Shown here piece by piece: positions 33,188 through 42,190 of a stretch of 46,832 nucleotides of DNA. The notes beneath the pieces are model-generated. The model was not told where the DNA came from and ran no database searches. It worked only from the letters and a program-made list of their open reading frames with translations. Position 1 is the first letter of the stretch; every line of letters begins with the position of its first letter. Source of the DNA: Streptomyces sp. RP5T (GTDB taxonomy: Bacteria; Actinomycetota; Actinomycetes; Streptomycetales; Streptomycetaceae); the NCBI RefSeq assembly GCF_003933965.1, contig NZ_RSAJ01000005.1:1-46832 (forward strand), written 5' to 3'. The translations under genes and the position numbers were made by a program.

Positions 33188-34477
33188 ATGCCACGTGGAC
33201 GTCACCGCCATTCCCCGCCTTTGCACAGGCTGCTGCCTCCGTCGGCGATCGCAGGCGTCTCCCTCGTCTGTGCCTTCGGTCCCTGGGTGTTCTCGCAACA
33301 GGCCGTGCTGCGCGTGATAGCCGCGTTCGCCGCGGCGGTCGCGGTCGTCGGGGCGGCCGTCATGCGCCGTTGGGACGGGCAGGCGGGCAAGCAGGTCGCC
33401 GACCTCACGCGCGCGCGTGCGAGCGACGAGTGGCGGCACGAGGAGCGGGTCGCCGAACTCGAGACCGATCTGGAGGAGTCGCGGGAGCTGCGCGTCAAGC
33501 TGGAGCAGCGGCTGCGGGCGAAGCGCGCGGAACTGGCGGGGCTGCGCAACGAACACGCGGCGCTGCTGCGGCGGTACGCCACGGCGGAGACCGAGCGGGC
33601 GAGCGCCCTGGAGGGCCGCCGACTGCTGGAGATAGAAGCCGCCCCGGTGCGGGAGCTGCCGCCGGCCGAGCAGGCCGACGCGCAGTCCGTGGCGGTGGCT
33701 GCCGAGGACGAGACACTGACCGGGACCGAGGTCGTGGAGGCCGCGGAGGACTCGGACGCTTCGGAGGGTCTTTCCGAGGAGAAGCCGCAGCGGCCCGCGA
33801 TCTTCTCCCCGGAGGGGTCCCGGTTGTTCCTGCGGGCGAACGCGGCACTGACGCGGCTCGACGCGGAAGGCGACGGGGCCGTCACGACGAAGGAGAAGTC
33901 GAGGGAGAAGGCGAAGGCCGGGACGAAGGCCAAGGCCGATCCCAAGGCCGGCCACAAGGCCGCTCCCAAGGCCGAACCCAAGGCCGTTCCCGAGCCCGCC
34001 CCCAAGGCCGGGGCCGACTCCAAGGGGCCGTCGGCCACCGCCGGTACCGAGGCGGAGGCCGCGCGGGAGGACGAGGCGCGGGGGAAGCCCGAGGCGGTCG
34101 ACGGGCATGAGCACGCGGCCGCCACCACCCCGGCGAGAGCCGCCCAGCCGCAGCAGCAGCCCGCCGGGCACTTCATCGCGCCGACCGCGGTGGCGGTCGT
34201 GCCCACGGCTCCCGTGCGACGCCCGCGGGTCGAGGGCGGGTTCGACTTCTTCGGCACGAAGGCGGGTGCCTCGCGGGACGCCCTGGAGGCCGTGCAGAAC
34301 GAGGACCTCGCCGACGTCGTCGGCCAGGAGGCCCTCGCCCTGCACAAGGCCGAGTCGGAGGCGGAGTTCAAGCCGGCCGACGAGGAGTCGCGGGGCATCG
34401 GCCAGGTCATCGACCTGACGGCCCACGACGAGACCGAACAGATCAACCTTCAGGGGCTGCGCAGCGCGGTCTCCTGA
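33188..34477 (+). CDS. membrane protein with coiled coil and Lys/Ala-rich linker
   Basis: A 429-residue protein of unrecognised family. Residues about 17-37 and 40-58 are membrane helices; residues about 75-160 form a strongly charged coiled coil (ERVAELETDLEESRELRVKLEQ); residues about 230-285 are a Lys/Ala/Pro-rich linker with repeated PKA units (KADPKAGHKAAPKAEPKA); and the C-terminal about 90 residues are more conserved-looking (FDFFGTKAG, GQVIDLTAHDETEQINLQGLRSA). The ATG at 33188 is preferred to 33113. A 155-bp gap upstream holds imperfect GATCGA/GATC repeats and no gene. Confidence 0.8.
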   Translation: MPRGRHRHSPPLHRLLPPSAIAGVSLVCAFGPWVFSQQAVLRVIAAFAAAVAVVGAAVMRRWDGQAGKQVADLTRARASDEWRHEERVAELETDLEESRELRVKLEQRLRAKRAELAGLRNEHAALLRRYATAETERASALEGRRLLEIEAAPVRELPPAEQADAQSVAVAAEDETLTGTEVVEAAEDSDASEGLSEEKPQRPAIFSPEGSRLFLRANAALTRLDAEGDGAVTTKEKSREKAKAGTKAKADPKAGHKAAPKAEPKAVPEPAPKAGADSKGPSATAGTEAEAAREDEARGKPEAVDGHEHAAATTPARAAQPQQQPAGHFIAPTAVAVVPTAPVRRPRVEGGFDFFGTKAGASRDALEAVQNEDLADVVGQEALALHKAESEAEFKPADEESRGIGQVIDLTAHDETEQINLQGLRSAVS

Positions 34478-34497
34478 CGGACTTACGACGGTTCGCG

Positions 34498-34538
34498 AGG
34501 GGCACGGTCAGACCATCCAGCGGTCGGGCCGTGCCCCT
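34498..34538. terminator. bidirectional terminator between coiled-coil protein and PH-domain genes
   Basis: A 10-bp stem AGGGGCACGG / CCGTGCCCCT with inner stem GACC / GGTC, followed by T residues on the plus strand. The right arm lies inside the 3' end of the convergent gene. Confidence 0.7.
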
Positions 34539-35842
34539 TTCCGTCCCGTACGCGACCTCTCCGCCTGCGCCCCGAGCAGCACCGCGGCCTCCTGAGCGTC
34601 CCGCAGACGGGCCGTGACGGTCTTGTTCGCTCCCGTGTCCACGTGCACGTCCGCGACCCGCCACAGCCGCTCCCAGGGCCCCTGCGAGAGCCGTACGCTC
34701 TGGACCTTCGCGTGCGGGACGAGCGCCAGGCTCCGGCGCAGCAGCCCCTGCCGGGAGGCGAACACCGTGTCGGTGACGGCGAGTCCGTGGCCGCGCCACC
34801 ACAGGGGCACGCACCGCCCGGCCCGCCGCGGGGGCCGGGACAGCTCCGCCGGCGGCGGCACGGTCACCCCGGGCAGCACGCGCGCGACGACCGCCTCGGC
34901 GGCCTCGCGCGGAGCGACCGGCACCAGCACGGAGTTGGACGACCCGGCCACGTCCAGCTCGACCCGCACCCAGCCGCGCCGCCGCCACAGCAGCGGCTCC
35001 ACGATCCGCACGGTCTGCACCCGGCCCGGCGGCACCGTCTCGTGGGTGCGGTCCAGGAGGCCGTGGTCGATGCGCAGGCCGTCCGGGGACTCGCCCACCG
35101 TCCAGTCGTACTCGCTGACGAACCGCCCCACGCTGCTCGCCCCCGCCGCGCCGAGCAGCGGCAGGGCGGTCGCGAGGACCGTCCACAGGCTGTGGGTGGC
35201 CCACCACAGCAGCGGCGGTACGACGAGGGCGGCGACCAGCGCCCCCCAGGTGGCGCCCGTCAGCACGAGGGAGAGCGCGAGATCACGCGGAGGCGTGCGC
35301 AGCAGCTCGCGCGCCGGTGCCTCACCGACCTCGTGCGCGGTCTCGGGGGCGAACCCGGCGGCGCGCGCCAGGAGTTCCGCGCGCAGCGCCCGCGCCTCGC
35401 GCTCCCCGAGGAAGGCCAGCTCGTCCTTCTTGTCGGCGCCGACGACGTCCAGCCGGAGCTTGGCGACACCCGCCACGCGCGCGAGGAGCGGCTGGGTGAC
35501 GTCGACCGCCTGGATCCGCTCCAGCCGGATGTGCGCGGTGCGCCGGAACAACAGGCCGGTACGGATGCGCAGTTCGGTGTCGGTCACCGCGAAGTGGGTG
35601 AACCACCAGGTGAGAAAGCCGTACAGGGCGGCGGCCGGGACGATGACGGCGAGCGCGAGCAGCAGGGTGGTGGTGGTCAGCCGGGTCAGCTGGCGCTGCG
35701 CCTGGTCGGGGTCGTGCACGGCCCATCCGATGACGACGGCGACCGGCGCCCACGCCCGCCTGAGCGGCGTTATGGGATGCAGCCGCCGCTCGGTGACGGC
35801 CGCCTTCTCGTCCACGGCGTCGTCGACGCCCGGCGTCGTCAC
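34508..35842 (-). CDS. PH-domain (bPH2, YdbT-like) membrane protein, large subunit
   Basis: A 444-residue membrane protein with two or three bacterial PH (DUF304/PF03703) modules: TDTELRIRTGLLFRRTAHIRLERIQAVDV near residue 90, GLRIDHGLLDRTHETVPPGRVQTVRIVEPL near residue 260, and DTVFASRQGLLRRSLALVPHAKVQSVRLSQGP near residue 370, separated by membrane helix pairs. YdbS/YdbT of Bacillus are the prototypes and function is poorly known. GTG 35842 overlaps the stop of the smaller PH gene upstream (GTGA). Confidence 0.9.
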   Translation of the reverse strand: MTTPGVDDAVDEKAAVTERRLHPITPLRRAWAPVAVVIGWAVHDPDQAQRQLTRLTTTTLLLALAVIVPAAALYGFLTWWFTHFAVTDTELRIRTGLLFRRTAHIRLERIQAVDVTQPLLARVAGVAKLRLDVVGADKKDELAFLGEREARALRAELLARAAGFAPETAHEVGEAPARELLRTPPRDLALSLVLTGATWGALVAALVVPPLLWWATHSLWTVLATALPLLGAAGASSVGRFVSEYDWTVGESPDGLRIDHGLLDRTHETVPPGRVQTVRIVEPLLWRRRGWVRVELDVAGSSNSVLVPVAPREAAEAVVARVLPGVTVPPPAELSRPPRRAGRCVPLWWRGHGLAVTDTVFASRQGLLRRSLALVPHAKVQSVRLSQGPWERLWRVADVHVDTGANKTVTARLRDAQEAAVLLGAQAERSRTGRKGARPDRWMV

Positions 35843-36342
35843 AGGCCCGCCGATCGGGCCTCGCCGAGTTCGGTGAGCCGGTCCCGCAGCCGCTCCGCCT
35901 CGGCCGGGTCGAGGCCCGGAATGGTGGCGTCGGTCGCCGCGGCGGCGGTGTGCAGCTGGACGCTGGCCAGGCCGAAGTGCCGCTCCACCGGACCGGAGGT
36001 GACCTCCACCAGCTGCATGCGGCCGTACGGCACGACGGTCTCCTCGCGCCACAGCACGCCCCGGCTGATCAGCAGGTCGTCGGCGCGCTCGGCGTAGCGC
36101 CAGGAGCGCCAGTTGCGGCCGAGCATCACCCAGCCCCAGCCGGCGAGGGCGAGCGGCAGCAGCGCGAACGCCGCCCAGACCGGCCCGCACAGCAGCCCGA
36201 GCAGCAGCCCGAGGGCCACCGCGAGCAGTCCCAGCCACACCACCAGCAACAGCCGCCGCATCCGCAGCAGCCCCGGCGGCAGCCCGGTCCACACCGGCTC
36301 GGCCCCCGCGACCTCTGTGTCCTGCCCGCTCCCCGTCTCCAT
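35839..36342 (-). CDS. PH-domain (bPH2, YdbS-like) membrane protein, small subunit
   Basis: A 167-residue protein with a pair of N-terminal membrane helices (residues about 30-48 and 53-70) and one bPH2 module ([44 protein letters not shown]). It is translationally coupled to the larger PH protein, forming a YdbS/YdbT-type pair. ATG 36342 is chosen; TACGCT ends six bases before it, so the mRNA is probably leaderless. It is divergent from nuoD2 with only 31 bp between starts. Confidence 0.9.
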   Translation of the reverse strand: METGSGQDTEVAGAEPVWTGLPPGLLRMRRLLLVVWLGLLAVALGLLLGLLCGPVWAAFALLPLALAGWGWVMLGRNWRSWRYAERADDLLISRGVLWREETVVPYGRMQLVEVTSGPVERHFGLASVQLHTAAAATDATIPGLDPAEAERLRDRLTELGEARSAGL

Positions 36343-36348
36343 GGGGCC

Positions 36349-36354
36349 AGCGTA
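36349..36354 (-). promoter_or_regulatory. leaderless-type -10 of PH-domain operon
   Basis: On the minus strand TACGCT is followed by GGCCCC and then the ATG at 36342. The spacing puts the transcript start at or next to the start codon, and no Shine-Dalgarno is present. Confidence 0.45.
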
Positions 36355-36373
36355 CGTAGGAGAGACTGTGTCC

Positions 36374-37525
36374 ATGACTCCCACGACGGAGACCACGGTC
36401 GGCATCGGCGGCGCCGCGGAGAGCACCGACATGGTGCTCAACATCGGACCGCAGCACCCGTCCACCCATGGCGTGCTGCGGCTGAGGCTGGTCCTGGACG
36501 GCGAGCGCATCATGAGCGCGGAGCCGGTGATCGGTTACATGCACCGGGGCGCGGAGAAGCTCTTCGAGGCACGCGACTACCGCCAGATCATCATGCTCGC
36601 CAACCGCCACGACTGGCTGTCGGCCTTCTCCAACGAGCTGGGCGTGGTCCTCGCCGTGGAGCGGATGCTCGGCATGGAGGTCCCGCAGCGGGCGGTGTGG
36701 ACGCGCACGCTGCTCGCCGAGCTCAACCGGGTGCTCAACCACCTGATGTTCCTGGGCTCGTACCCGCTGGAGCTCGGTGGCATCACCCCGGTCTTCTACG
36801 CGTTCCGCGAGCGGGAGGTCCTCCAGAACGTCATGGAGGAGGTCTCCGGCGGCCGGATGCACTACATGTTCAACCGCGTCGGCGGCCTCAAGGAGGACCT
36901 GCCGGCCGGCTGGGCCACGCGTGCGCGTGCCGCGGTCGCCGCGGTGCGCTCGCGCATGGACCGCTTCGACGACCTGGTGCTCGGCAACGAGATCTTCCGG
37001 GGGCGCACCCGGGACGTGGGCGTCCTCGCGCCGGAGACCGTCCACGCGTACGGCGTGAGCGGCCCCGTGGCGCGTGCCTCGGGCGTCGACTTCGACCTGC
37101 GCCGCGACGAGCCGTACCTCGCCTACGGGGAGCTCCAGGACACCCTGAAGGTGGTGACCCGGCAGGAGGGCGACTGCCTGGCCCGCTTCGAGGTCCTCCT
37201 GGAGCAGACCCACAACGCCCTCGACCTCGCCGACGCCTGTCTGGACCGGCTCGCCGAACTGCCGCCCGGGCCGATCAACCAGCGCCTGCCCAAGGTCCTC
37301 AAGGCTCCCGAGGGGCACACGTACGCGTGGACCGAGAACCCGCTCGGGATCAACGGCTACTACCTCGTCAGCAAGGGCGAGAAGACCCCGTACCGGCTCA
37401 AGCTGCGCTCGGCCTCGTACAACAACATCCAGGCGCTGGTGGAGCTGCTGCCGGGCACGCTGGTCGCGGACATGGTGGCGATCCTCGGGTCACTGTTCTT
37501 CGTGGTCGGGGACATCGACAAGTAG
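36374..37525 (+). CDS. nuoD2: NADH-quinone oxidoreductase subunit D paralogue
   Basis: A 383-residue NuoD/NDUFS2-family protein: [31 protein letters not shown] (Arg58, the position homologous to the methylated Arg of mitochondrial NDUFS2 as I recall it), [20 protein letters not shown], and a C-terminal [25 protein letters not shown]. Normal NuoD sits in the quinone-binding arm of complex I. No other nuo gene is nearby, so this is an orphan paralogue. It has GGAGAGAC upstream. The last 36 bp overlap the convergent MidA-type methyltransferase gene. Confidence 0.92.
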   Translation: MTPTTETTVGIGGAAESTDMVLNIGPQHPSTHGVLRLRLVLDGERIMSAEPVIGYMHRGAEKLFEARDYRQIIMLANRHDWLSAFSNELGVVLAVERMLGMEVPQRAVWTRTLLAELNRVLNHLMFLGSYPLELGGITPVFYAFREREVLQNVMEEVSGGRMHYMFNRVGGLKEDLPAGWATRARAAVAAVRSRMDRFDDLVLGNEIFRGRTRDVGVLAPETVHAYGVSGPVARASGVDFDLRRDEPYLAYGELQDTLKVVTRQEGDCLARFEVLLEQTHNALDLADACLDRLAELPPGPINQRLPKVLKAPEGHTYAWTENPLGINGYYLVSKGEKTPYRLKLRSASYNNIQALVELLPGTLVADMVAILGSLFFVVGDIDK

Positions 37526-38518
37526 GGCGTCGACGAGCGGGCCGTCGAGGCCGACGGGCTGGAGGAGCCAGCCGAAGTCGCCGAGGCCGCCCGCCGCCGT
37601 GAGCTCGGCGGCCTCGCCGGCGCGCGTGAGGGCGCGCAGATATTCCGCGGGTTGTGCGGACGCCAGGGAGAGCGGGGGGCGTGTGCCCGTGAGGCCCAGG
37701 GCGCGCAGGGCGTCGCGCTGGGCCAGCAGGCGCCCTCCGGGGAGCGCGCACGCGTCCAGCGCGACATGGGCCGTGAGGTCGCACGACCCGTCCGGCACGG
37801 GTGCGCTCTCGCGCCCCTCGCGAAAGCCGGTGAGCGTCCCGAAGGGGGGACGCGCGGCCGCCGTGTGCGCGTAGTCGACGGCGACGGCCAGACCCCGCCC
37901 GACCGTGGCGACCGCCGCCGCCCAGGCCTCGTCCCGGGGCAGTCCGATCTCGGCCCGCAGCCCCTCCTCGGCCGGCAGCGGCCACCAGCGCCGCAGCCAC
38001 TCGGCCTCCGCACCCGCGACGGGTTCCCCGAGCCGCTCGCGGCCGTCCCGTCGTACGAGAACCCGGCGCGGCACGCCCGCGGAGTCCGTCTCGGCGATCT
38101 CCACCGGTACGTTGTCCAGCCACTCGTTGGCGAACAGCAGGCCCGTGATGCGGCTCGGCGGCTCGGACAGCCACTCGATCCGGTGGTCCAGGCCGGCGGG
38201 ACGGTCGGCGATCTCCACGGCGTACGCGCGCGTACGGGCGCTCACCTCCGCGGGCAGGGCGGCGAGGACGCCTGCGGCCAACTCGCCCCATCCCGCGGCC
38301 ATGTCGACGAAGTCGAGCCGGGCGGGCCGGCCCAGCGCCACGTCGAGGCGGCACAGCAGCCGGGCCACGGCCCCGGCGAACAACGCGGAGGCGTGCACGG
38401 ACGTACGGAAGTGTCCGGCCGGCCCCTCCGGCCTGCGGTAGAAGCCGTCCGGGCCGTAGAGCGCGGCCTCGGTGGCGGCCCGCCAGCCGGTCCAGCCGTC
38501 CGTCGTGTCATTGGTCAC
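37490..38518 (-). CDS. MidA/NDUFAF7-type SAM-dependent methyltransferase
   Basis: A 342-residue class I methyltransferase: [27 protein letters not shown] at the N terminus is characteristic of MidA/NDUFAF7; the SAM-binding [16 protein letters not shown] follows near residue 70, then [15 protein letters not shown]. Mitochondrial NDUFAF7 dimethylates an Arg of NDUFS2 during complex I assembly. Its 3' end overlaps that of nuoD2, an NDUFS2 homologue, by 36 bp, so a modifier-substrate link is suggested. Family assignment is from motifs; the substrate is inference. It diverges from the histidine kinase. Confidence 0.87.
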   Translation of the reverse strand: MTNDTTDGWTGWRAATEAALYGPDGFYRRPEGPAGHFRTSVHASALFAGAVARLLCRLDVALGRPARLDFVDMAAGWGELAAGVLAALPAEVSARTRAYAVEIADRPAGLDHRIEWLSEPPSRITGLLFANEWLDNVPVEIAETDSAGVPRRVLVRRDGRERLGEPVAGAEAEWLRRWWPLPAEEGLRAEIGLPRDEAWAAAVATVGRGLAVAVDYAHTAAARPPFGTLTGFREGRESAPVPDGSCDLTAHVALDACALPGGRLLAQRDALRALGLTGTRPPLSLASAQPAEYLRALTRAGEAAELTAAGGLGDFGWLLQPVGLDGPLVDALLVDVPDHEEQ

Positions 38519-38623
38519 GCCGTCAGGCTAGGCGCACAGGCGAACGGGGCCTCCACCTTGGGGAGTACGCGCGGCCGGCACGGATCGGTCCTCCGGTTGA
38601 CCCCTGCACACATCACGCTTCCC

Positions 38624-38629
38624 TACGCT
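38624..38629 (+). promoter_or_regulatory. leaderless-type -10 of histidine kinase gene
   Basis: TACGCT is followed by GGGTTAC and the GTG start at 38637, seven bases on. No Shine-Dalgarno is present. A TTGACC at 38597 is too far (21 bases) to be an ideal -35. Confidence 0.45.
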
Positions 38630-38636
38630 GGGTTAC

Positions 38637-39839
38637 GTGCAGCGCCTCTATGACTTCCTCCGCAGGCACCCGACAGGGGTGGACGCCTTCTGGGCCGTCT
38701 TCCTGCTCGGGATCTCGCTCGCGAGCGAAACCGTCCGTGGGAAGTCCCAGGGGACCGGGTCCCCGATGACGATCGTTCCGATCGTCCTGCTGCTGTGCCT
38801 GGTGATCGCGCTGCGCAGACTCATGCCGGAGCGGATGCTGCTGCTGGCCATCGGGCTCGGTGTGGCGCAGGTCGCGCTGGACGTGGAGACCACCTCCGCC
38901 GACTTCGCCTTCCTGGTGATCGTCTACACCGTGGCCGCCACCGGTGCCCGCTGGGCGTCCCGGCTCGCGCTGACGATCGGCCTGTGCGCCGCCCCCGTCG
39001 CGCAGCTGCGCTGGCCGAACGAGCACTCCGGTGTGCTCGGCAACGTCGCGATCGTGATCTTCCAGACCGTGCCGTTCGCCCTGGCCTGGGTGCTCGGCGA
39101 CTCGATCCGCACCCGGCGCGCCTACTTCGCGCAGCTGGAGGAGCGCAACGCCCGTCTGGAGAAGGAGCGCGAGGCGCAGGCGAAGGTCGCCGTCGCCGCC
39201 GAGCGCGCCCGGATCGCCCGCGAACTGCACGACGTGGTCGCGCACAACGTGTCCGTCATGGTCGTCCAGGCCGACGGCGCCGCCTATGTCCTCGATGCCG
39301 CGCCCGACCAGGCCAAGAAGGCCCTGGAGACCATCTCCTCGACCGGCCGGCAGGCGCTCGCCGAGATGCGCCGCCTGCTGGGCGTGCTGCGCACGGGCGA
39401 GCACCAGGAGGGCGGCGAGTACGTCCCGCAGCCCGACGTCGAGCAGATCGAGGACCTCGTCGAGCAGTGCCGCGGCTCCGGGCTCCCCGTCGACTTCAAG
39501 ATCGAGGGCACCCCGCGCCCGCTGCCCAGCGGCGTCGAGCTGACCGCGTACCGCATCGTGCAGGAGGCGCTCACCAACACCCGCAAGCACGGCGGGCCGA
39601 ACGCGGGGGCGAGCGTGCGCCTGGTCTACTTCGACGACGGCCTCGGCCTGCTCGTCGAGGACGACGGCAAGGGCGCCCCGCACGAGCTGTACGAGGAGGG
39701 CGGCGCCGACGGCGCCGGCCACGGCCTGATCGGCATGCGGGAGCGGGTCGGCATGGTCGGCGGCACCCTGGACGCGGGCCCCCGCCCCGGCGGAGGATTC
39801 CGGATCAGCGCGCTGCTGCCGCTCAAACCAGCGCATTGA
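38637..39839 (+). CDS. NarL-type two-component sensor histidine kinase
   Basis: A 400-residue sensor kinase. The N-terminal about 150 residues hold four to five membrane helices with little outside the membrane; a coiled coil (EERNARLEKEREAQAKV) leads to the HisKA_3 domain with phospho-acceptor His198 (ARELHDVVAHNVSVM). The C-terminal HATPase has N-box EALTNTRKHG and G-box GHGLIGMRERV. It should phosphorylate the response regulator encoded 82 bp downstream. The signal is unknown, and the membrane-embedded sensor suggests envelope stress or a hydrophobic ligand. Confidence 0.93.
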   Translation: MQRLYDFLRRHPTGVDAFWAVFLLGISLASETVRGKSQGTGSPMTIVPIVLLLCLVIALRRLMPERMLLLAIGLGVAQVALDVETTSADFAFLVIVYTVAATGARWASRLALTIGLCAAPVAQLRWPNEHSGVLGNVAIVIFQTVPFALAWVLGDSIRTRRAYFAQLEERNARLEKEREAQAKVAVAAERARIARELHDVVAHNVSVMVVQADGAAYVLDAAPDQAKKALETISSTGRQALAEMRRLLGVLRTGEHQEGGEYVPQPDVEQIEDLVEQCRGSGLPVDFKIEGTPRPLPSGVELTAYRIVQEALTNTRKHGGPNAGASVRLVYFDDGLGLLVEDDGKGAPHELYEEGGADGAGHGLIGMRERVGMVGGTLDAGPRPGGGFRISALLPLKPAH

Positions 39840-39921
39840 CATTCACGCACGCCCCCTGTTGACACCTGTCACGCCCCCATGGCGACCTGCCGCACGACCC
39901 CGAGGAAACGGAAGAGGCCCG

Positions 39922-40587
39922 ATGACGATCCGCGTGATGCTCGTCGACGACCAGGTGCTGCTGCGCACCGGGTTCCGGATGGTGCTCGCAGCCCAGCCGG
40001 ACATGGAGGTCGTCGCGGAGGCGGGGGACGGTGTGGAGGCCCTCCAGGTGCTGCGCTCGACCGCCGTGGACGTGGTCCTGATGGACGTCCGCATGCCGAA
40101 GCTCGACGGTGTGGAGGCCACCCGCCGCATCTGCTCGGAGCCCGACCCGCCGAAGGTGCTGATCCTGACCACCTTCGACCTGGACGAGTACGCCTTCTCC
40201 GGACTGAAGGCGGGTGCCTCCGGCTTCATGCTCAAGGACGTGCCGCCCGGCGAGCTGCTCACCGCGATCCGCTCGGTGCACAGCGGTGACGCCGTGGTCG
40301 CCCCCTCGACGACCCGGCGCCTGCTCGACCGGTTCGCTCCCATGCTGCCCACCACCGGCAAGGAACCCCAGCACAAGGAGCTGGAGCGGCTCACCGGCCG
40401 CGAGCGCGAGGTCATGGTGCTGGTCGCGCAGGGACTGTCCAACGGCGAGATCGCGGCCCGGCTGGTGCTGTCCGAGGCGACGGTGAAGACCCATGTCGGC
40501 CGCATCCTGACCAAGCTGGGCCTCAGGGACCGGGTGCAGGTGGTGGTCCTCGCCTACGAGACCGGGCTGGTGCGCGCGGGCGGCTAG
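39922..40587 (+). CDS. NarL/FixJ-family response regulator
   Basis: A 221-residue regulator. The receiver has the acidic pair Asp9-Asp10, phospho-acceptor Asp55 (VVLMDVRMPKLDG) and conserved Lys in FMLKDVPPGEL. The C-terminal LuxR-type helix-turn-helix is LTGREREVMVLVAQGLSNGEIAARLVLSEATVKTHVGRIL. It partners the upstream kinase. AGAGG precedes ATG 39922. Its TAG stop touches the left end of the 140-bp inverted-repeat element. Confidence 0.95.
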   Translation: MTIRVMLVDDQVLLRTGFRMVLAAQPDMEVVAEAGDGVEALQVLRSTAVDVVLMDVRMPKLDGVEATRRICSEPDPPKVLILTTFDLDEYAFSGLKAGASGFMLKDVPPGELLTAIRSVHSGDAVVAPSTTRRLLDRFAPMLPTTGKEPQHKELERLTGREREVMVLVAQGLSNGEIAARLVLSEATVKTHVGRILTKLGLRDRVQVVVLAYETGLVRAGG

Positions 40588-40727
40588 GGCGTGTTGCGCA
40601 ACGGCTGGTCGATCTTCCGGGTCTCCTTCATGCGGAGTTCCAAGGCGGCAGGAAGGCATTCATATTCGGGCAGTTGACCTTGCTGTCGATGGCTGGATCT
40701 GCGCGAGTTCGCCGTTGTGCAACAGCC
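40588..40727. mobile_element. 140-bp MITE-like element or IS remnant
   Basis: Imperfect terminal inverted repeats GGCGTGTTGCGCAACGGC (40588-40605) and GCCGTTGTGCAACAGCC (40711-40727) bound a stretch without a gene between the response regulator and the ArsR gene. The interior is less GC-rich than the flanks and has relaxed codon-like composition. The ends resemble those of IS5-type elements (impression only). No clear target duplication was seen. Confidence 0.6.
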
Positions 40728-40765
40728 TTTAGGGCTGAGGTCCCGCTCGCCGGGCCCCGGGCCGG

Positions 40766-41872
40766 CTAGCGCAGGATCCCTTCCAGGAAGTCGCTGCCCA
40801 GCCGGGCCACCACGGTGACGTCCAGCTGGTGCAGGACGTACCGGCCGCGGCGGCGGGTGGTGATCAGGCCCGCCTTCTTGAGGACGCTCAGGTGCCGGGA
40901 TATCTCCGGTGCGGTCATGCCGTGCACCTGGGCGAGCTCGCTGGTGGTGTGGGCGCTGCGGGCCAGGTGCCGGCACAGGCGCATCCGGACCGGATGGGAG
41001 AGCGCGGTCAGGCGCAGGGCCAGCTGCTCCACCGAGGGCGGGGCGGCGAGCTCGGGGGAGCCGGCCGGGTAGTGCAGGGCGGGCTGCCAGCCGTACCGGT
41101 GCAGGACGCTCAGGTGCGGCCAGCCCAGGCTCGTGGGGACCAGCAGCAGACCCCCTTCCGCGGTGGCGCTGTGCCCGGTGCCCAGCTTGTCGACCGTGAT
41201 GCGGCCGGCCGCCTCGTCGAGCGTGACCGCGGGCGACACCGCGGTCAGCGCCTCCGCGAGCCCCTTGCGGCGCAGCAGGTCCGTCTTGTGGCGGGCGTCC
41301 GCCGCGAGCTGGTGGCGCAGCCGCGACCAGGTGTCCGCGAAGAACGCCTCGTCGCAGTCCTCCACGAACTGCCGGAACCAGGCCCGGATCCGCGGCGGGT
41401 CGGCCAGCAGCCGCTCGGCGAACCGCACCTGCCGGGGTCCGCGTGACGCGGCCAGCTCCAGGGCCCGCCGGTGCAGCGCGCTGTCGGAGAGCGCGCTCGG
41501 GCCGTGCGAGCAGTAGGGAAGCGCGCAGGTGAACTCCAGGGCCGCGTCCACGAACTGCTCGTCCGTCAGCTTGTCGAGCAGGTCCAGGTCCTCGGCGATG
41601 CAGGCCCCGGGGAGCGTGGTGCGGCCCGCGACGCCGGCGAACGGCATGAACAGGTCCGAGAACGTCGTCCGCCACAGGAAATCCGCCTCGCACATCCGGT
41701 CGGCCAGGTGCGGGTCGAGGCGCGCGGTCACGCCCGTCACCCAGGCCTGGAGCCCCGGATGGTGCCCCGGTTCGGCCAGCGCGTGCAGCGCCATGCCGAG
41801 CTCGGCCAGGGGTGAGGGCACGACGGCGACCCTCTCCGGCCGCAGCCCCGCGATGTCGATGCGCACGCTCAT
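40766..41872 (-). CDS. DUF5937/ArsR-type transcriptional regulator
   Basis: A 368-residue regulator: the N-terminal about 270 residues are a DUF5937-type domain (SPLAELGMALHALAEPGHHP, VPTSLGWPHLSVLHRYGW), and the C-terminal about 90 residues are an ArsR winged helix (RLTALSHPVRMRLCRHLAR, TAPEISRHLSVLKKAGLI, TTRRRGRYVLHQL). Such proteins usually control a divergent transporter. ATG 41872 is used; GTG 41866, with GAGG better spaced, and GTG 41887 are alternatives. The divergent intergenic region contains a perfect 11-bp inverted repeat, its likely operator. Confidence 0.85.
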   Translation of the reverse strand: MSVRIDIAGLRPERVAVVPSPLAELGMALHALAEPGHHPGLQAWVTGVTARLDPHLADRMCEADFLWRTTFSDLFMPFAGVAGRTTLPGACIAEDLDLLDKLTDEQFVDAALEFTCALPYCSHGPSALSDSALHRRALELAASRGPRQVRFAERLLADPPRIRAWFRQFVEDCDEAFFADTWSRLRHQLAADARHKTDLLRRKGLAEALTAVSPAVTLDEAAGRITVDKLGTGHSATAEGGLLLVPTSLGWPHLSVLHRYGWQPALHYPAGSPELAAPPSVEQLALRLTALSHPVRMRLCRHLARSAHTTSELAQVHGMTAPEISRHLSVLKKAGLITTRRRGRYVLHQLDVTVVARLGSDFLEGILR

Positions 41873-41907
41873 GACCTCATGGTGCACCCCGCCACTGACA
41901 ACGCCGT

Positions 41908-41936
41908 CGTCGATTGACGGGGGCTGTCAATCGACG
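41908..41936. promoter_or_regulatory. perfect inverted repeat, probable operator of the DUF5937/ArsR regulator
   Basis: CGTCGATTGAC (41908-41918) and GTCAATCGACG (41926-41936) are perfect inverted repeats with a seven-base spacer. They lie between the divergent regulator (41872) and small gene (41971). The inner TTGAC and GTCAA could also serve as -35 hexamers in both directions. Confidence 0.7.
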
Positions 41937-41970
41937 CGACGCGACCGCCGTCCCGCCCCAGCCTGGGGGC

Positions 41971-42186
41971 ATGAGCCTCACCCAGCAGCACCTCCTCGAC
42001 ACCCACCGCGCCCGGCACCTCGGCACCCCCGTCCCGCCCGCACCCGGCACCCACGACGTGCGGATCCTGCGCGAGCTGCGCGAGTACCGGCGCTTCCGGG
42101 CGGTCCTGGCGGGGCGGCCGGCCCGCGGGTGGCTGCGGCACGTGCTGCGCCACCGCGCGCACCGACGGGTCCGCCCCGGCTGCTGA
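41971..42186 (+). CDS. small basic hypothetical protein
   Basis: A 71-residue open frame, MSLTQQHLLDTHRARHLG..., very rich in Arg and His in its second half (ELREYRRFRAVLAGRPARGWLRHVLRHRAHRRVRPGC). The ATG has GGGGG three bases upstream, weakly supporting translation. It is divergent from the DUF5937/ArsR gene behind a perfect dyad, where the regulated target normally lies. No family recognised. It could be spurious. Confidence 0.5.
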   Translation: MSLTQQHLLDTHRARHLGTPVPPAPGTHDVRILRELREYRRFRAVLAGRPARGWLRHVLRHRAHRRVRPGC

Positions 42187-42190
42187 CCGC

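Noticed and set aside
33890..34030. Tandem DNA repeat in the coiled-coil membrane protein gene
   Set aside because: The repeated AAGGCC units encode a Lys/Ala/Pro-rich linker in frame and are explained by low-complexity protein sequence.
34508..37318. Very long minus-strand open frame running through nuoD2
   Set aside because: Only the part from 35842 matches a protein family (PH-domain protein); the rest is a GC-rich shadow opposite nuoD2, which has clear NuoD motifs.
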